DNA of 18,969 nt from Conus ventricosus (GCA_018398815.1 JAFLJL010003948.1:1-18969); one strand, 5' to 3'; counted from the stretch's first letter, positions 5,633 to 15,690 are shown. The notes: generated by a model from the sequence alone, not told the origin. Made by a program: numbers and translations.

Positions 5633-7357
5633 GTAGAAGCCCCCAAACAGTCCCATTCCTTTGATTTTAATCTGCTTGGAACCAGCTCAGGTAGAAGCCC
5701 CCAACAGTCCCATTCCTTTGATTTTAATCTGCTTGGAACTAGCTCAGGTAGAAGCCCCCAAACAGTCCCATTCCTTTGATTTAATCTGCTTGGAACCAGC
5801 TCAGGTAGAAGCCCCCAAACAGTCCTATTCCTTTGATTTTAATCTGCTTGGAACCAGCTCAGGTAGAAGCCCCCAAACAGTCCTATTCTTTGATTTTAAT
5901 CTGCTTGGAACCAGCTCAGGTAGAAGCCCCCAAACAGTCCATTCCTTTGTTTTAATCTGCTTGGGAACCAGCTCAGGTAGAAGCCCCAAACAGTCCTATT
6001 CCTTTGATTTAATCTGCTTGGAACCAGCTCAGGTAGAAGCCCCCAAACAGTCCTATTCCTTTGGTTTTAATCTGCTTGGAACCAGCTCAGGTAGAAGCCC
6101 CCAAACAGTCCTATTCCTTTGTTTTAATCTGCTTGGAACCAGCTCAGGTAGAAGCCCCCAAACAGTCCTATCCTTTGGATTTTAATCTGCTTGGAACCAG
6201 CTCAGGTAGAGCCCCCAAACATCCATTCCTTTGGTTTTAATCTGCTTGGAACCAGCTCAGGTAGAAGCCCCCAAACAGTCCTATTCCTTTGGTTTTAATC
6301 TGCTTGGAACCAGCTCAGGTAGAAGCCGCCCAAACAGTCCTATTCCTTTGGTTTTAATCTGCTTGGAACCAGCTCAGGTAGAAGCCCCCAAACAGTCCTA
6401 TTCCTTTTTTTAATCTGCTTGGAACCAGCTCACTCAGGTAGAAGCCCCCAAACAGTCCTATTCCTTTGATTTTAATCTGCTTGGAACCAGCTCAGGTAGA
6501 AGCCGCCAACAGTCCTATTCCTTTGGTTTTAATCTGCTTGGAACCAGCTCAGGTAGAAGCCCCCAAACAGTCCTATTCCTTTGTTTTAATCTGCTTGGAC
6601 ACCAGCTCAGGTAGAAGCCCCCAAACAGTCCTATTCCTTTGGTTTTAATCTGCTTGGAACCAGCTCAGGTAGAAGCCCCCAAGACAGTCCTATTCCTTGG
6701 TTTTAATCTGCTTGGAACCAGCTCAGGTAGAAGCCCCCAAACAGTCCTATTCCTTTGGTTTTAATCTGCTTGGAACCAGCTCAGGTAGAAGCCCCAAACA
6801 GTCCTATTCCTTTGGTTTTAATCTGCTTGGAACCAGCTCAGGTAGAAGCCCCCAAACAGTCCTATTCCTTTGGTTTTAATCTGCTTGGAACCAGCTCAGG
6901 TAGAAGCCCCCAAACAGTCCTATTCCTTTGGATTTTAATCTGCTTGGAACCAGCTCAGGTAGAAGCCCCCAAACAGTCCTATTCCTTTGGTTTAATCTGC
7001 TTGGAACCAGCTCAGGTAGAAGCCCCCAAACAGTCCTATTCCTTTGATTTTAATCTGCTTGGAACCACTCAGGTAAAGCCCCCAACAGTCCTATTCCTTT
7101 GGTTTTAATCTGCTTGGAACCAGCTCAGGTAGAAGCCCCCAAACAGTCCTATTCCTTTGATTTTAATCTGCTTGGAACCAGCTCAGGTAGAAGCCCCCAA
7201 AACAGTCCTATTCCTTTGATTTTAATCTGCTTGGAACCAGCTCAGGTAGAAGCCCCAAACAGTCCTATTCCTTTGGTTTTAATCTGCTTGGAACCAGCTC
7301 AGGTAGAAGCCGCCAAACAGTCCTATTCCTTTGATTTTAATCTGCTTGGAACCAGCT
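5633..7357. repeat. 58-bp minisatellite, about 30 units
   Basis: The unit includes TTTTAATCTGCTTGGAACCA, then GCTCAGGTAGAAGCCCCCAA, then ACAGTCCTATTCCTTTGG. I count 30 copies of CTGCTTGGA, from about 5672 to 7341, spaced 55-63 bp with 58 the norm. The first three units carry CCCATTCC and later ones CCTATTCC; GATTTTAA units cluster at both ends and GGTTTTAA units in the middle. Single-base indels in C, A and T runs vary between units. A 58-bp period rotates the frame, and one frame carries stops, so ORFs of 60-174 codons here are artefacts. There are no unique spacers, so it is not a CRISPR array. Confidence 0.98.
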
Positions 7358-7686
7358 GGTTTGTACCTTGATGGCGTAAAGAACATGAGGAGAGTCAACT
7401 TTTAGACACAATAGACATTCTCAAAACAATCTAATTGCGCCAGTCTATAAATACTCGACTCCTTAAGCAAGACTTTGGTGCATTCATTTATGGTGTGTGC
7501 AGTCATACAGTTCTTTAAAGGACCTTAACTGCGAGGGGGACAAAAACACAAAACATAACAAAACAAAAACGAAAGATGCGGGAACTCTACCAGTTTCACT
7601 GGTCAGGTTTTGAGAATGAGCAATGGTGAATACAAAAATTAATGATGAACAGGCGGGGAATGGTGGGGAGAGGGTGAAATCAAAAT
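7358..7686. other. Unique spacer, no supported gene
   Basis: Between the 58-bp array and the diverged tandem repeat. A minus-strand 73-codon frame (7705-7484) has no motif and a composition skewed to Phe and Ser. No repeats or RNA genes seen. Confidence 0.4.
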
Positions 7687-8103
7687 CAAACTTTTTAGGG
7701 CGCATACTGGGAAGAATGGAGCCACACTGAACCCCGTGTAACGTATACCACCAGATAAGATTGTATTTACAGACCCAAACTCATCTTGTGTCGTCATAGT
7801 TGACACCAAAGACAAAATTATAAATCATGACACGAACATAACATCAAAGCTAAAGTACCACTGCACATATCCCAGCCAAACTTTGTAGGGCGCATATAAG
7901 GAAGAACAGCCAAACTGAACTGCATGCAACATACACCAACACGTAAGACTAAATATACAGACCCAGACACACCTACTGTTGTCTTATTTGACACAAAAAG
8001 TAAGCATATGAATCATGACATGAAAAAAACACCCTACCCCAACTTTTTGCAGTGCACACCAGAAAGAACTGCGCCAAATTCAACTGCGTACAACGTATAC
8101 ACG
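7687..8103. repeat. Diverged tandem repeat, period 163-190 bp, 2.4 copies
   Basis: Units start at 7687 (CAAACTTTTTAGGGCGCATA), 7877 (CAAACTTTGTAGGGCGCATA) and 8040 (CAACTTTTTGCAGTGCACAC). Each continues with a GGAAGAA or GAAAGAA motif and a CAACTGC- or GTAACGTATAC-like part. Units 1 and 2 also share ACAGACCCA, TTGACAC and AATCATGACA. Unit 3 stops where copy A of the long dispersed element begins, so the element probably truncated or split it. Confidence 0.8.
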
Positions 8104-8574
8104 CTGTCATGAGTCGGCCAAATGTTCTCGAGCATTTAGGCAAATTAAGGGTAGTTTTGCTGTTGTTGAGAGCAAGTCCTTGGGTTCTTCAAGTGTGCGA
8201 ATACCCGGGTCGTGTACTGAGGGAGGGGGAGTTGCTGGGAAGTGTTTCGCATGTTCGAGGGATAGTGACAAGGAGTTGCCGACCTGCCGGTCCTGGGTAG
8301 AGGAATGTCCAGTCCGACCACTGGCTGGCTATTCACTGGGTTCTCCAGTGGGCCTGAAGGGAAGGCGATCGTGTCAGGTGACCGTCACGGGTAGGTGACT
8401 GTCAGCCTGCAGGCAGAGTACAGCGACCATCCAGTCGTCCCTGTTCTGAGGAATGAATGGAAGGCTTCGGCCTATTGAGTGATTCGCACCTTGTTATCTA
8501 TAGAGGTAGTAAATACTTGAAGCATCAGTCATGGCTGGTAGAGAAGTCCAGGCTGTTAGTACAATGGGTAGCTT

Positions 8575-8626
8575 CGGGGAATCGAACATGAGTTTGAATA
8601 GGAGGTTATGCATTAACCACTGGGTG
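8575..8626 (-). promoter_or_regulatory. tRNA-like Pol III A/B boxes
   Basis: On the minus strand CACCCAGTGGTTAATGC (8626-8610) resembles a D-arm/A box of tRNA-derived SINEs. GTTCGATTCCC (8587-8577) fits the B box consensus GGTTCGANNCC apart from its first base. The spacing of roughly 38 nt is normal for an internal Pol III promoter. The sequence around does not fold into a full tRNA. The matching place in copy B keeps the A box but its B box is corrupted. Confidence 0.5.
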
Positions 8627-8680
8627 TCAAGTCTTTGTTGGCGCTAGCAGCTGTGGTGTGTGCGTATGTGTAGGTGACTA

Positions 8681-8763
8681 GTGATTCCATTGGCGGAATA
8701 AAAATAACTGGGGGATTTATTGGTACAAATCGTGTGATGTGTGTGTGCCAGTGATTCCATTGG
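8681..8763. repeat. 13-bp direct repeat, 70 bp apart, within copy A
   Basis: GTGATTCCATTGG occurs at 8681-8693 and 8751-8763, each after a GT-rich stretch. A nearly identical pair is kept in copy B near 14129 and 14203, so the duplication predates the spread of the element. Confidence 0.7.
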
Positions 8764-9850
8764 TTGAGCCAGTTAAACTCGGGTTCTCTCTTTCTTTGAG
8801 AACGAATATAAGGTGCTTGGAAAACCAGGAAGGTGTGACTCACTTAAGGGAAAGTGAACTCGCCCGTCTTGCTGAGGGCTCAAGAAAATACAGCATGAAG
8901 CAGAGGTTAGCTGTCGCCTCGTTGTTTCCTGGGTGGGGACATAAGACGGGGAAGGTTCCCCCCCCCCATTTAGTCGGACCCGGGACAAGAAAGAATTTTT
9001 CCCGTGGGGGGCGGTGGGTCAGCAAGACGGGTCCCGGGGTTGGACCCTTTGGACAGGGCTGCCCAGAAAACGGGGGGTTGTTTGCAGCCAGAGAAGCCCT
9101 GGGGGAAAGAGGTTGGACGGGAACCCCTTTTTCCGGGGAAAAGGGAGGGGCGAATTTAGGGTTTAAAGCCCGGGAGACTGGGTGTGGGGGGTGTGACTCA
9201 AGCTACGTTGCCAGTGCCCCCCAACGGGATTTGGCCAATGGGAGGAAAAAAGGGTTTTTTGGGAGCTTCAGTGTAGTGCACAGGGGGAATGAAAAAAAAC
9301 CTGACGGTAAAAACCGAGGAGTGTTTGGCAAGTTCCCGGACGTTTTTTTTGGTTTTTAAAGTTTTCGGGTGGCAAATAGAATTGGGGGAAATTATTGTTT
9401 TCCTGGTTAATAAAGATTTGAAGGAAAGGGGATGCGATTTAAAATTTTGTCTTTTATCCCTGTTTACATTTTTATAAATACAGATATTTTGGTTTTGTGT
9501 AGTGAGGGTGGGGGCTCGGGACTCAAGTTGAATAAAAGTTGATTTTTTTCTATGAAATGTTTTTGGGTTTTTCCCCGTCCCCTTTGGGGCGGGCCCGATG
9601 TGATGACAAGTGCGTGTGCCAAATGCGAGGCGCATTTTGGTTGTGAAAGCGTAACATTCTGCCCTTCCCCCCTTTGCATCCCGGAAATATGAAAATAAAA
9701 TTTTTTTAACGGGGGGGGTTTTGGAGACCCATCAAAAAATTGGGGGGTCGCCGGGAGGGGAACATAATGACCCAAAAAGTAAATTTCGTATCTGGGTTTT
9801 TTCAAATTGCAAGGGATTTGAAATTTGCAAAAATTGTGGAAACCTAGTAT

Positions 9851-10185
9851 TTTTTTTTTAGGGGAAAAGACTTTAGTCATTTTGATTTTTTTTGATTTTT
9901 TTTTTATGCGGGCCCTTTTGAAATTTGGCCTTTTTGGTTTTTGGTTGCTTTTGGAGGTTGAGGGTTTGGGGGTTCCCACAATTATTTGTTTGCTTATTTA
10001 AAAGGGTGATGGGGGGAAAATCTCGTTTTGTTACTGTGGTTGTTTTAAACCTAGCTGTCGAGGGTTAGATAGCTTCAGAATGTCGACTGAAGGGGGTTTG
10101 AGACGAGGGGGGTCCGCTAAAAAAGATGGACCCATAGAAGGGGAAAAGCTTTAGGACTAAAGGGTCCGGAACGAAGGCATAGGGA
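9851..10185. other. Unassigned T- and G-rich sequence, no supported gene
   Basis: Poly-T and poly-G runs dominate. No repeat partner elsewhere in the window was seen. It may be the rest of the copy A element, because copy C runs off the window before reaching the equivalent place. Confidence 0.4.
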
Positions 10186-10626
10186 AAAGAGAAGGGCCCC
10201 GTGTAACCCGGGCCCCAAAAAATACAGAAAAAAAACGAAAAACAGAAAAAAGGAAGAAAAGAGAACGGAAAAAGAGGAGAGAGAAAGAAAACCGGGAAAA
10301 AGAGAAGGGGAAAGGGGAACCCGGGAAAAAAAAGGAGGAGAAAGGGAACAGGAAAAAGAGGAGGGGGAAAGGGGAACGGGAAAAAGAGGAGAGGGAAAGA
10401 GAAGGGGAAAAAAGAGGAGATAAAAAGGGGAAGGGGAAAAAACGGGAGAGAGAAGAGAACAAAAAGGGGAGAGAGAAAGAAAAGGGGGAAAAAGGGAGGG
10501 AAAAGAAGGGGGGGAAAAAAGGAGGAGAGAAAAAGGGGGGAAAAGGAGGAGAGAGAACGGGAAAAAAAGGGGGGAGAGAGAAAAGGGAAGGGAAAAGAGA
10601 AAAAGGAGAGAAAGAGAGAAGATAAA
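10186..10626. repeat. Polypurine minisatellite, period about 27-28 bp
   Basis: The plus strand is almost wholly A and G. AAAAAGAG-type landmarks recur near 10269, 10297, 10326, 10353, 10381 and 10406, giving a unit like GGGAAAAAGAGGAGAGGGAA plus about 8 purines. The long minus-strand Phe-Ser-Pro ORF (10681-10157) is its translation. Purine tracts of this length can form intramolecular triplex DNA and stall polymerases. Confidence 0.85.
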
Positions 10627-11235
10627 GGCAGTTTGAGTTAAAAAAAATTAAAAAATTGGAGAAAAGCGGGACGTGGCCCAAAAAACCTCAAGTGAATTTG
10701 CCCCAATGTCAGTCCCTTGAAAATATGCCAAAGTTCGATGATAATCCGGACCTTTGGGTTTTCCATTTCGAAAATTTAAAAAGGTTTGCCAAAGATCAGG
10801 GCTTCCCCCCAAAAAAACGGGGGCCCCCAAATTTGTCTGCCTGCTGAACCCAAAGCTAGGGATGCTTTTTTTCTGCACCCCCGGGAAAAAAAACGGGCCC
10901 GATTAGGTCGGGCGCGATGTTTGTTTCGGGGAAACAAGTAACCGCCGATAGATTTTGGAAATTTTTCGAGAAACCTTCGTAAATCAGGTGGAGGCACGTA
11001 CATTTCCTTTCGGCTTGGGGCTCTCTTTGAAAAATGGTTTAAGGGTTTGGGGAAAAAAATTGAACAAACATTTAAATTTTTGGGGGAGGAAATCTTTAAG
11101 GAGAAAATTTCCCTCCCCAACGGGTCGGAAGGATCTCACAGTATTTTTGGGCGGAAAAAAAGGAATTGGAAGTTTAGAGGAGTTAGTAAAAGGGGCAGAC
11201 AGGTATGAATCTCCCAATTTATCAGCGTAAGGGGA
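10627..11235. other. Unassigned homopolymer-rich sequence, probably including SINE body
   Basis: No gene seen. The part nearest 11235 continues on the minus strand from the tRNA-like head at 11236-11315 and reads like a SINE body (TGATAAATTGGGAGATTCAT). The remaining ORFs are short, overlapping on both strands and lack motifs. Confidence 0.35.
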
Positions 11236-11315
11236 TAAAGGGGATCGAACTGGGTGACCCGTAATGCACAGACCCACTTTTCAGAGAGTGATTTCGCCAA
11301 CTCACTACGAAAGGG
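11236..11315 (-). mobile_element. tRNA-derived SINE head
   Basis: Minus strand: TAGTGAGTTGGCGAAATCAC (11307-11288) resembles a tRNA D-arm/A box. CTCTCTGAAAAGTGGGTCTG follows in anticodon-arm position, and AGTTCGATCCCC (11251-11240) is a good B box. The full tRNA cloverleaf is not preserved, and the sequence runs on toward 11100 as a presumed SINE body. It differs from the tRNA-like part of copy A, so it appears to be a separate family. Confidence 0.5.
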
Positions 11316-13501
11316 GGCGAGACCCCCGGGTGAGGCAAAATTTCAAAAGTCTCGTGGAAACTTGGGACTCAAGAAAAAATTTCGGGTAAAACGCCCATGT
11401 TTTAAAGTGGGCGGGGAGGGCCCATATCCCCAAAAAAATTTTACGGAGTGCGAATACATTCGGGGTTGTTGCTGTTGATAAAATTTTCAATGGGAAGGCG
11501 GGGTTTCCCAAACCAAACCAACTACTAGGGCATAGTAAAGGGGGAAGCCGGTGGACCTGTTTAATTGGGAACACAGGACTGGACTCTAGCGGAAAGGGGT
11601 AGGGGGGGTTTTTTGTGAGAGAGACAGACTATACAGGGAAAACCCACCTGCTTTGCGATATGCAGATGGAAGGATTAAAGGGGTTCCCTTTTGGGGCCCG
11701 TGTCAAAGTAGAGTCAGAGTTTGTTCAGGGGTCTCCCATGCAGCGTTTTTAAAACAATCTTCCCCATCCACTTTGGTTTGGGGGGAGGTATATCCTCCCG
11801 AAGCCCCAACCAGGGTGCCAGTCAAAAAGGGGAAAGCAAGGGCAGTGCAGGGGAGGGAAAAATAAAAAAAAAACGCAGGTTTGGGTGCACAGGCGCCGGG
11901 TACAGTAGAGGTAGTTTTAGGCCCATGAAGGTTTCCCCTGGGTGGTGGGCAGGGGACCCTGAAATAGGTCTTTGTGGTGGTGCCGTAGGCATGGAGGGGG
12001 CCGTCGTTTGGGGGTTTCCGGGGCCATGGTTTTGGCCCCAATTTTGGGGGAATCAAAAAGTTTTTTTGGCCCTTGCCGTGGCAGTCAGAAATGTAGGAGC
12101 CACGGGGGGGGGAAACCCCAGGGTGGGGGCCCAAAAGGGGCCACAGAGTAACTGGAAACCCGGGGGGGTTTTAAAAAACGCATGGCAAGAAGGTCAAGGG
12201 GACCTGCTATCGTTAGGAAAAGCCCCAAAATTCAGCTCACAGGAGCAGACGATCCCGTTTTCAGGAAAGGGAAAATAATTAAGGGTCAAAAAAAAATGGG
12301 GATAGGCACCCGAATGGGTTCGAACCAAAAGGGAAATTTCCCCAGAAGAAGGAAAATCGGTTCGGATAAAAAGTGAAAGGGGTCATCTCCCTTTAAAATT
12401 TTGAAAAGGGGAGTGATCGGCCCCGCAGTGCCCTGGGTGCGACAGGCTTTGAAGAGGGTCGCGCAGATTTTCACCGCCTCCTTTTTGGGCTAAACTGTGT
12501 GAAAGGGGCCGACTCTCTTGAAAGCCTGGGAAAGCGCAAAATTAAAAAGCCCCGGTTATTGGCCCGCCACAAACGGCGGGTTTAAGATGATGGGGGAGGG
12601 TAAAGGGCAAGGGGTTTTGGGGTTTTTCCTCCCGGGGGTTTTTCTGTTGTAGGTGAACAACAGAAGAGAACAATGGTGGGGCAATGCCTACGGGCTGCTG
12701 CTGTTGTGGGGTGGGGTGAGCAGTCATCTGTTTTCGGACAGTTAAATGTGGAAAAAGATGTTTGTGGCCCGTTGTGTCATTTTATTTTTTTAATTTTCCC
12801 AGTATAGGGGGGGGGTTGGGCCTAGTTCATGTGTTATTTTTTTTAGGTTTTTTTATTTATGTTGCTTTTGTTTTACTGCCCAATTTTGGAGCGGGGATCA
12901 ACCCTGCTCACGTGGGTTTTGATTTTTTATTTTTTTTGGTTATTGTTTTCTCATGTTGTTTTTTTCACATCTCGGGGAAAGTGTAAAATGTCCTTTTTTT
13001 GTGGAAAAAAGGATAAATGTGTGATTTGCATATTGTTGTGAGGGCCGTTGTGGAGAGATTGGGGGCCACAAGCCTAAATTTTTTTTTTGATGTTAAAATA
13101 GGCTGGGGGCCCCACATCTGAATTTTTAAACTTCGGTTAATCATGGGTGGGGCTATTATTTTTAAATGGGTGGAATGATTAATTTTAAAATGTATGGACA
13201 TGCTGTTTGCTAATGCTAAAATAGAGTTTGGATTATATGTGAGCCAGTTTAGAGTTAAATGTTGTGCACAGTCCCCTTATGATGACCAGGGGAGTGATTC
13301 CAAGGGGTTATCGATTGATTTATTGGTTTTTAAATTTGGGGAATTATCCATGTTGGAGGGTGTTGATGGAAGTGATTTCTTGTTTCATAGGGGTGTACGT
13401 TTTTATGACCCCTGCAACGATTTGTTTTAAACCAACTGAGAACATTCGTCCTTGGGGGAAATGTTGATTTTGGGAAAAAACATTCTTAAAGGATTGGGGG
13501 G
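11316..13501. other. Unassigned homopolymer-rich region, no supported gene
   Basis: No protein motif, RNA gene or copy of another repeat in the window was recognised. Several 60-185-codon ORFs overlap on both strands, and all pass through long G, A or T runs. 12642-12665 holds an 8-bp inverted repeat (TTCTGTTG/CAACAGAA). 12770-13040 is T-rich. Real genes could be hidden by indel errors. Confidence 0.4.
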
Positions 13502-14510
13502 GGTCATGAGTAGGCCAAAAGTTTTTGGCCCTTTTTTCAAAAAAAAGGGAGTTTTGCCGTTGTTGAGGCAAGTCCTTGGGGGTTTTTCAAATGTGCGAAT
13601 TCGGGATCACCAGAGGGGAATAAACCCCGGGGTTTGTGTACTGAGGGAGGGGGAGTTGTTGGGGAAATGGTTTTTGCATGTCCCCCAGGGAAAAGTGAAA
13701 GGATTGCCGACCTTGCCGGGGGGGTAGAGGAAGGGCCCCGGCCGACCACTGGGTGGCTATTCCGGGGTTTTCCGTGGGCCTGAAGGGGAAGGGGGAAGTT
13801 TTCAGGGTGACCCTCAAGGGTAGGTGACCCTCAGCCCCGCAGGCAGAGTTTTCAGCAACCATTCCCGTCGTCCCTGTTCTTGAAAGGGAAGAATGGAAGG
13901 CCTTTTTGGCCCCCATTGATGATTTTGCACCTTGTTTTCTTAGGGTAGTAAAAAAATTGAAGCATCAGTCATGCTGGTAAAAAAGTCCAGGGGTGTTAGT
14001 ACAATGGGTTTGCTTCGGGGAATCCCAAAATGGTTTGAATAGGGGGTTATTATGCATTAACCACTGGGTTTCCCCAATTTTTTGTTGGCGTAGCACTGTG
14101 GTGTGTGCGTATGTGTAGGTGACCAAATGATTCCATTGGCGGGGTAAAAATAACTGGGGGTTTTTTTGGTACCAAAACGTGTGATGTGTGTTTTGCCAGG
14201 GATTCCATTGGGGTTTAAACCAGTTTTAAAAAAGGGTTCTCTCTTTCTTTGAGAAAGAAAAATAAGGTGCTTGGAAAACCAGGGAAAGGGTGACCCCACT
14301 TAAGGGAAAGTGAACCCCGCCCCTTTTGCCTGAGGGCCAAGAAAAAACAAACGTGAAGCAAAAGGTTTGCTGTCGCCTCGTTTTCTCCGGGGTGGGGGGT
14401 AAAACCCGTGGAGGGTTTTCTGTAGCCTCGGGGGCCGACAACGAGGGAAAAATTGTCCCCGTGTGGGGACGGTAACACAAGAAAGTGTCAGCCCTGTTGG
14501 GGCCCCAGAA
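13502..14510 (-). mobile_element. Dispersed repeat element, copy B (left part)
   Basis: Begins GTCATGAG like copy A and follows it in the same order through ACTGAGGGAGGGGGAGTTG, GCATTAACCACTGGG, TGATTCCATTGGCGGG and TCTCTCTTTCTTTGAGAA. It has an insertion relative to A near 13602-13635, between GTGCGAAT and GTGTACTGAG. Homology fades after about 14400 and is no longer traceable past about 14510. Most other differences are homopolymer changes. Confidence 0.65.
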
Positions 14511-14945
14511 AAGGGAGCTGCCAACAACGCACGGCAGTTTCGACTGCTGCATTAAGTCCTTGATTTAAATTCCTTTTAAAATTTGTTGGGGCCGGGGAAA
14601 AAAGAATAAAAAATTGTTCCCCGCGGGAGCCCAAGCCCGGGGCTGTTTTAAAAGTTAAAGGGCCCAGGGTCTGGTATCTGAAACCCCCAGAGTTCTGGAG
14701 ATAAGGGCCCCAAGGCGCTTGTACGAAAGCGGGGAGAATAGCGAACTACACACGCTTTGGTTCTGTATCGCGCCAAAAGCTCCCAATGTTTCACAGGCTG
14801 ACACAGGGGGCAGTGCCCGGAACAGGGGATTGTTTTTTGTCCACAACACACTTGAGCGCTTTTCTGCAAAGGGTTTATTTTTAACATACCGAATTCTTAC
14901 ACATCACGAACGCACCAGTACGGTGCGCCGGGCGCGCCGCCATCG
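14511..14945. other. Unassigned sequence, no supported gene
   Basis: A plus ORF from 14719 includes APKAPNVSQADTGGSARNRG and runs into the CA repeat. The minus strand is open as well and no motif is seen. A GC-rich patch lies at 14915-14943 with a small GCACC/GGTGC inverted repeat. Confidence 0.35.
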
Positions 14946-14946
14946 C

Positions 14947-15000
14947 AACACACACACACACACACAAAAACACATGCGCACACGAGCACACATGCGCGCG
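14947..15000. repeat. (CA)n simple repeat with CATGCG units
   Basis: CA dinucleotides to about 14965, then alternating CACATGCG and CACGAGCA units. Confidence 0.85.
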
Positions 15001-15156
15001 CCTCAAATATGTAATAAAAGCGAAACTTCCGTCAATACCCTCATTTGTTATTAACATTACAGATGGGGTTTGGGTTGAATTTAAAGCCTGACTAAGGAAA
15101 AAAAAAAAAACAAAAACAGACCAGCGCTGACAAAAACTGCTGCCCCCCAAAAGTCG

Positions 15157-15310
15157 ATGTGTGGTGTGGGGTGGGGTGTTGTGTGTGTGTGTTGTAAATT
15201 TGTGTGGGGTTTTGGTGGGTGTGTGTGTGTGTTTTGTGTGGTGTGTGTGCGTGTGAGAGGGGAAAGAGGAGAGAGAGGAGAGGAGGAGAGAGGAACGAGA
15301 AAGGAGTGGA
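15157..15310. repeat. GT-rich then GA-rich simple repeat
   Basis: GGTGT/GTGTGT units cover about 15157-15255, then GGAGAGAG-type purines to about 15310. Confidence 0.85.
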
Positions 15311-15399
15311 GAGGAAGGTTGAGTAAAATGACCCCCAAAAGACCGCACAAAAATTTTTTACCATTTTAAAAAAATCAATGGGAAGAAAAAAACATGCCG

Positions 15400-15690
15400 G
15401 TACCCGGCGCACATGCAAAAACTGAGAAAAGAGAGAGGGGAGGAAGAGAGAGAGAGAGAGGAGGAGAGGGGAGAGAGGAGAGGAGAGAAGGAAAAAGGGG
15501 GGGAGGAGAGAGAGAGAGGAAGAGTTGACATAGAGAGGAGGGAGGGGAGATTGGGGGGGGGGAGGATGACGTTTGGAATACATACATAAAGAAACAGACA
15601 TGCAGGGTACCTTTTACACAAAAAATCAAAAAAAGCAGCAGAGGGAGAGAGGAGAGGGGGAGAGGGAGGGGGGGAGGGAGGTGATTAAAA
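15400..15690. repeat. Polypurine blocks, perhaps diverged units of the compound satellite
   Basis: Two GA/GGA blocks (15425-15568 and 15640-15682) are separated by a unique stretch. The lead-in CCCGGCGCACATGCAAAAAC followed by TGAG resembles the CGGCACACGGC...ACTGAG lead-in of the units after 16030, suggesting an older copy. The match is short. Confidence 0.5.

Larger units (their letters stand above)
8107..9850 (-). mobile_element. Long dispersed repeat element, copy A (fullest), SINE-like promoter inside
   Basis: Its left part (8107 to about 8960) matches 13502-14510 and its right part (about 9045-9850) matches 18225-18925, both in the same orientation. Shared landmarks include GTCATGAG at the left edge, ACTGAGGGAGGGGGAGTTG, GATTCCATTGGCGG, TCTCTCTTTCTTTGAGAA and GCATTTTGGTTGTGAAAGCG. 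Minus-strand Pol III-like boxes lie at 8625-8577. No reverse transcriptase, transposase or terminal repeat is visible. The 206-codon plus ORF at 8739-9359 is not conserved in the other copies. It may be a SINE combined with another repeat, or a non-autonomous element over 1.7 kb long. The right boundary is uncertain. Confidence 0.55.
8940..14930. other. Homopolymer-dense, probably low-accuracy consensus zone
   Basis: From about 8940 runs of 4-10 identical bases, mainly G, A and T, become very frequent compared with the preceding 8.9 kb. Copy B, inside this zone, differs from the clean half of copy A mostly by homopolymer growth: GGATTTATTGG against GGTTTTTTTGG, GAACGAATATAAGG against GAAAGAAAAATAAGG. 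That pattern suits under-polished long reads better than natural decay. Frame-based gene calls here are unreliable. A similar texture returns after about 17850. Confidence 0.55.

Noticed and set aside
5661..6185. 174-codon ORF with repeated peptides such as LICLEPAQVEAPKQSYSF
   Set aside because: Pure translation of the 58-bp minisatellite; it is open only because indels avoid the stop-containing third frame.
5633..7357. CRISPR array
   Set aside because: Units abut directly with no unique spacers, there are no cas genes, and the context is eukaryotic.
8739..9359. 206-codon plus-strand ORF, the longest outside the simple repeats apart from the 247-codon and 219-codon repeat ORFs near 16000
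   Set aside because: It lies across a dispersed repeat, its frame is not kept in copies B and C, its second half is Gly-rich from G-runs, and no domain is recognisable.
10157..10681. 174-codon Phe-Ser-Pro minus-strand ORF
   Set aside because: Translation of a polypurine minisatellite in a region of doubtful consensus accuracy.
12316..12327. GGGTTCGAACC B-box-like motif
   Set aside because: A near-palindrome that matches on either strand; no A box at suitable spacing and no tRNA-like fold.
14719..15054. 111-codon plus ORF starting MYESGENSELHTL
   Set aside because: Opposite strand equally open, C-terminal part is CA-repeat translation, no motif, and it sits at the edge of the low-accuracy zone.
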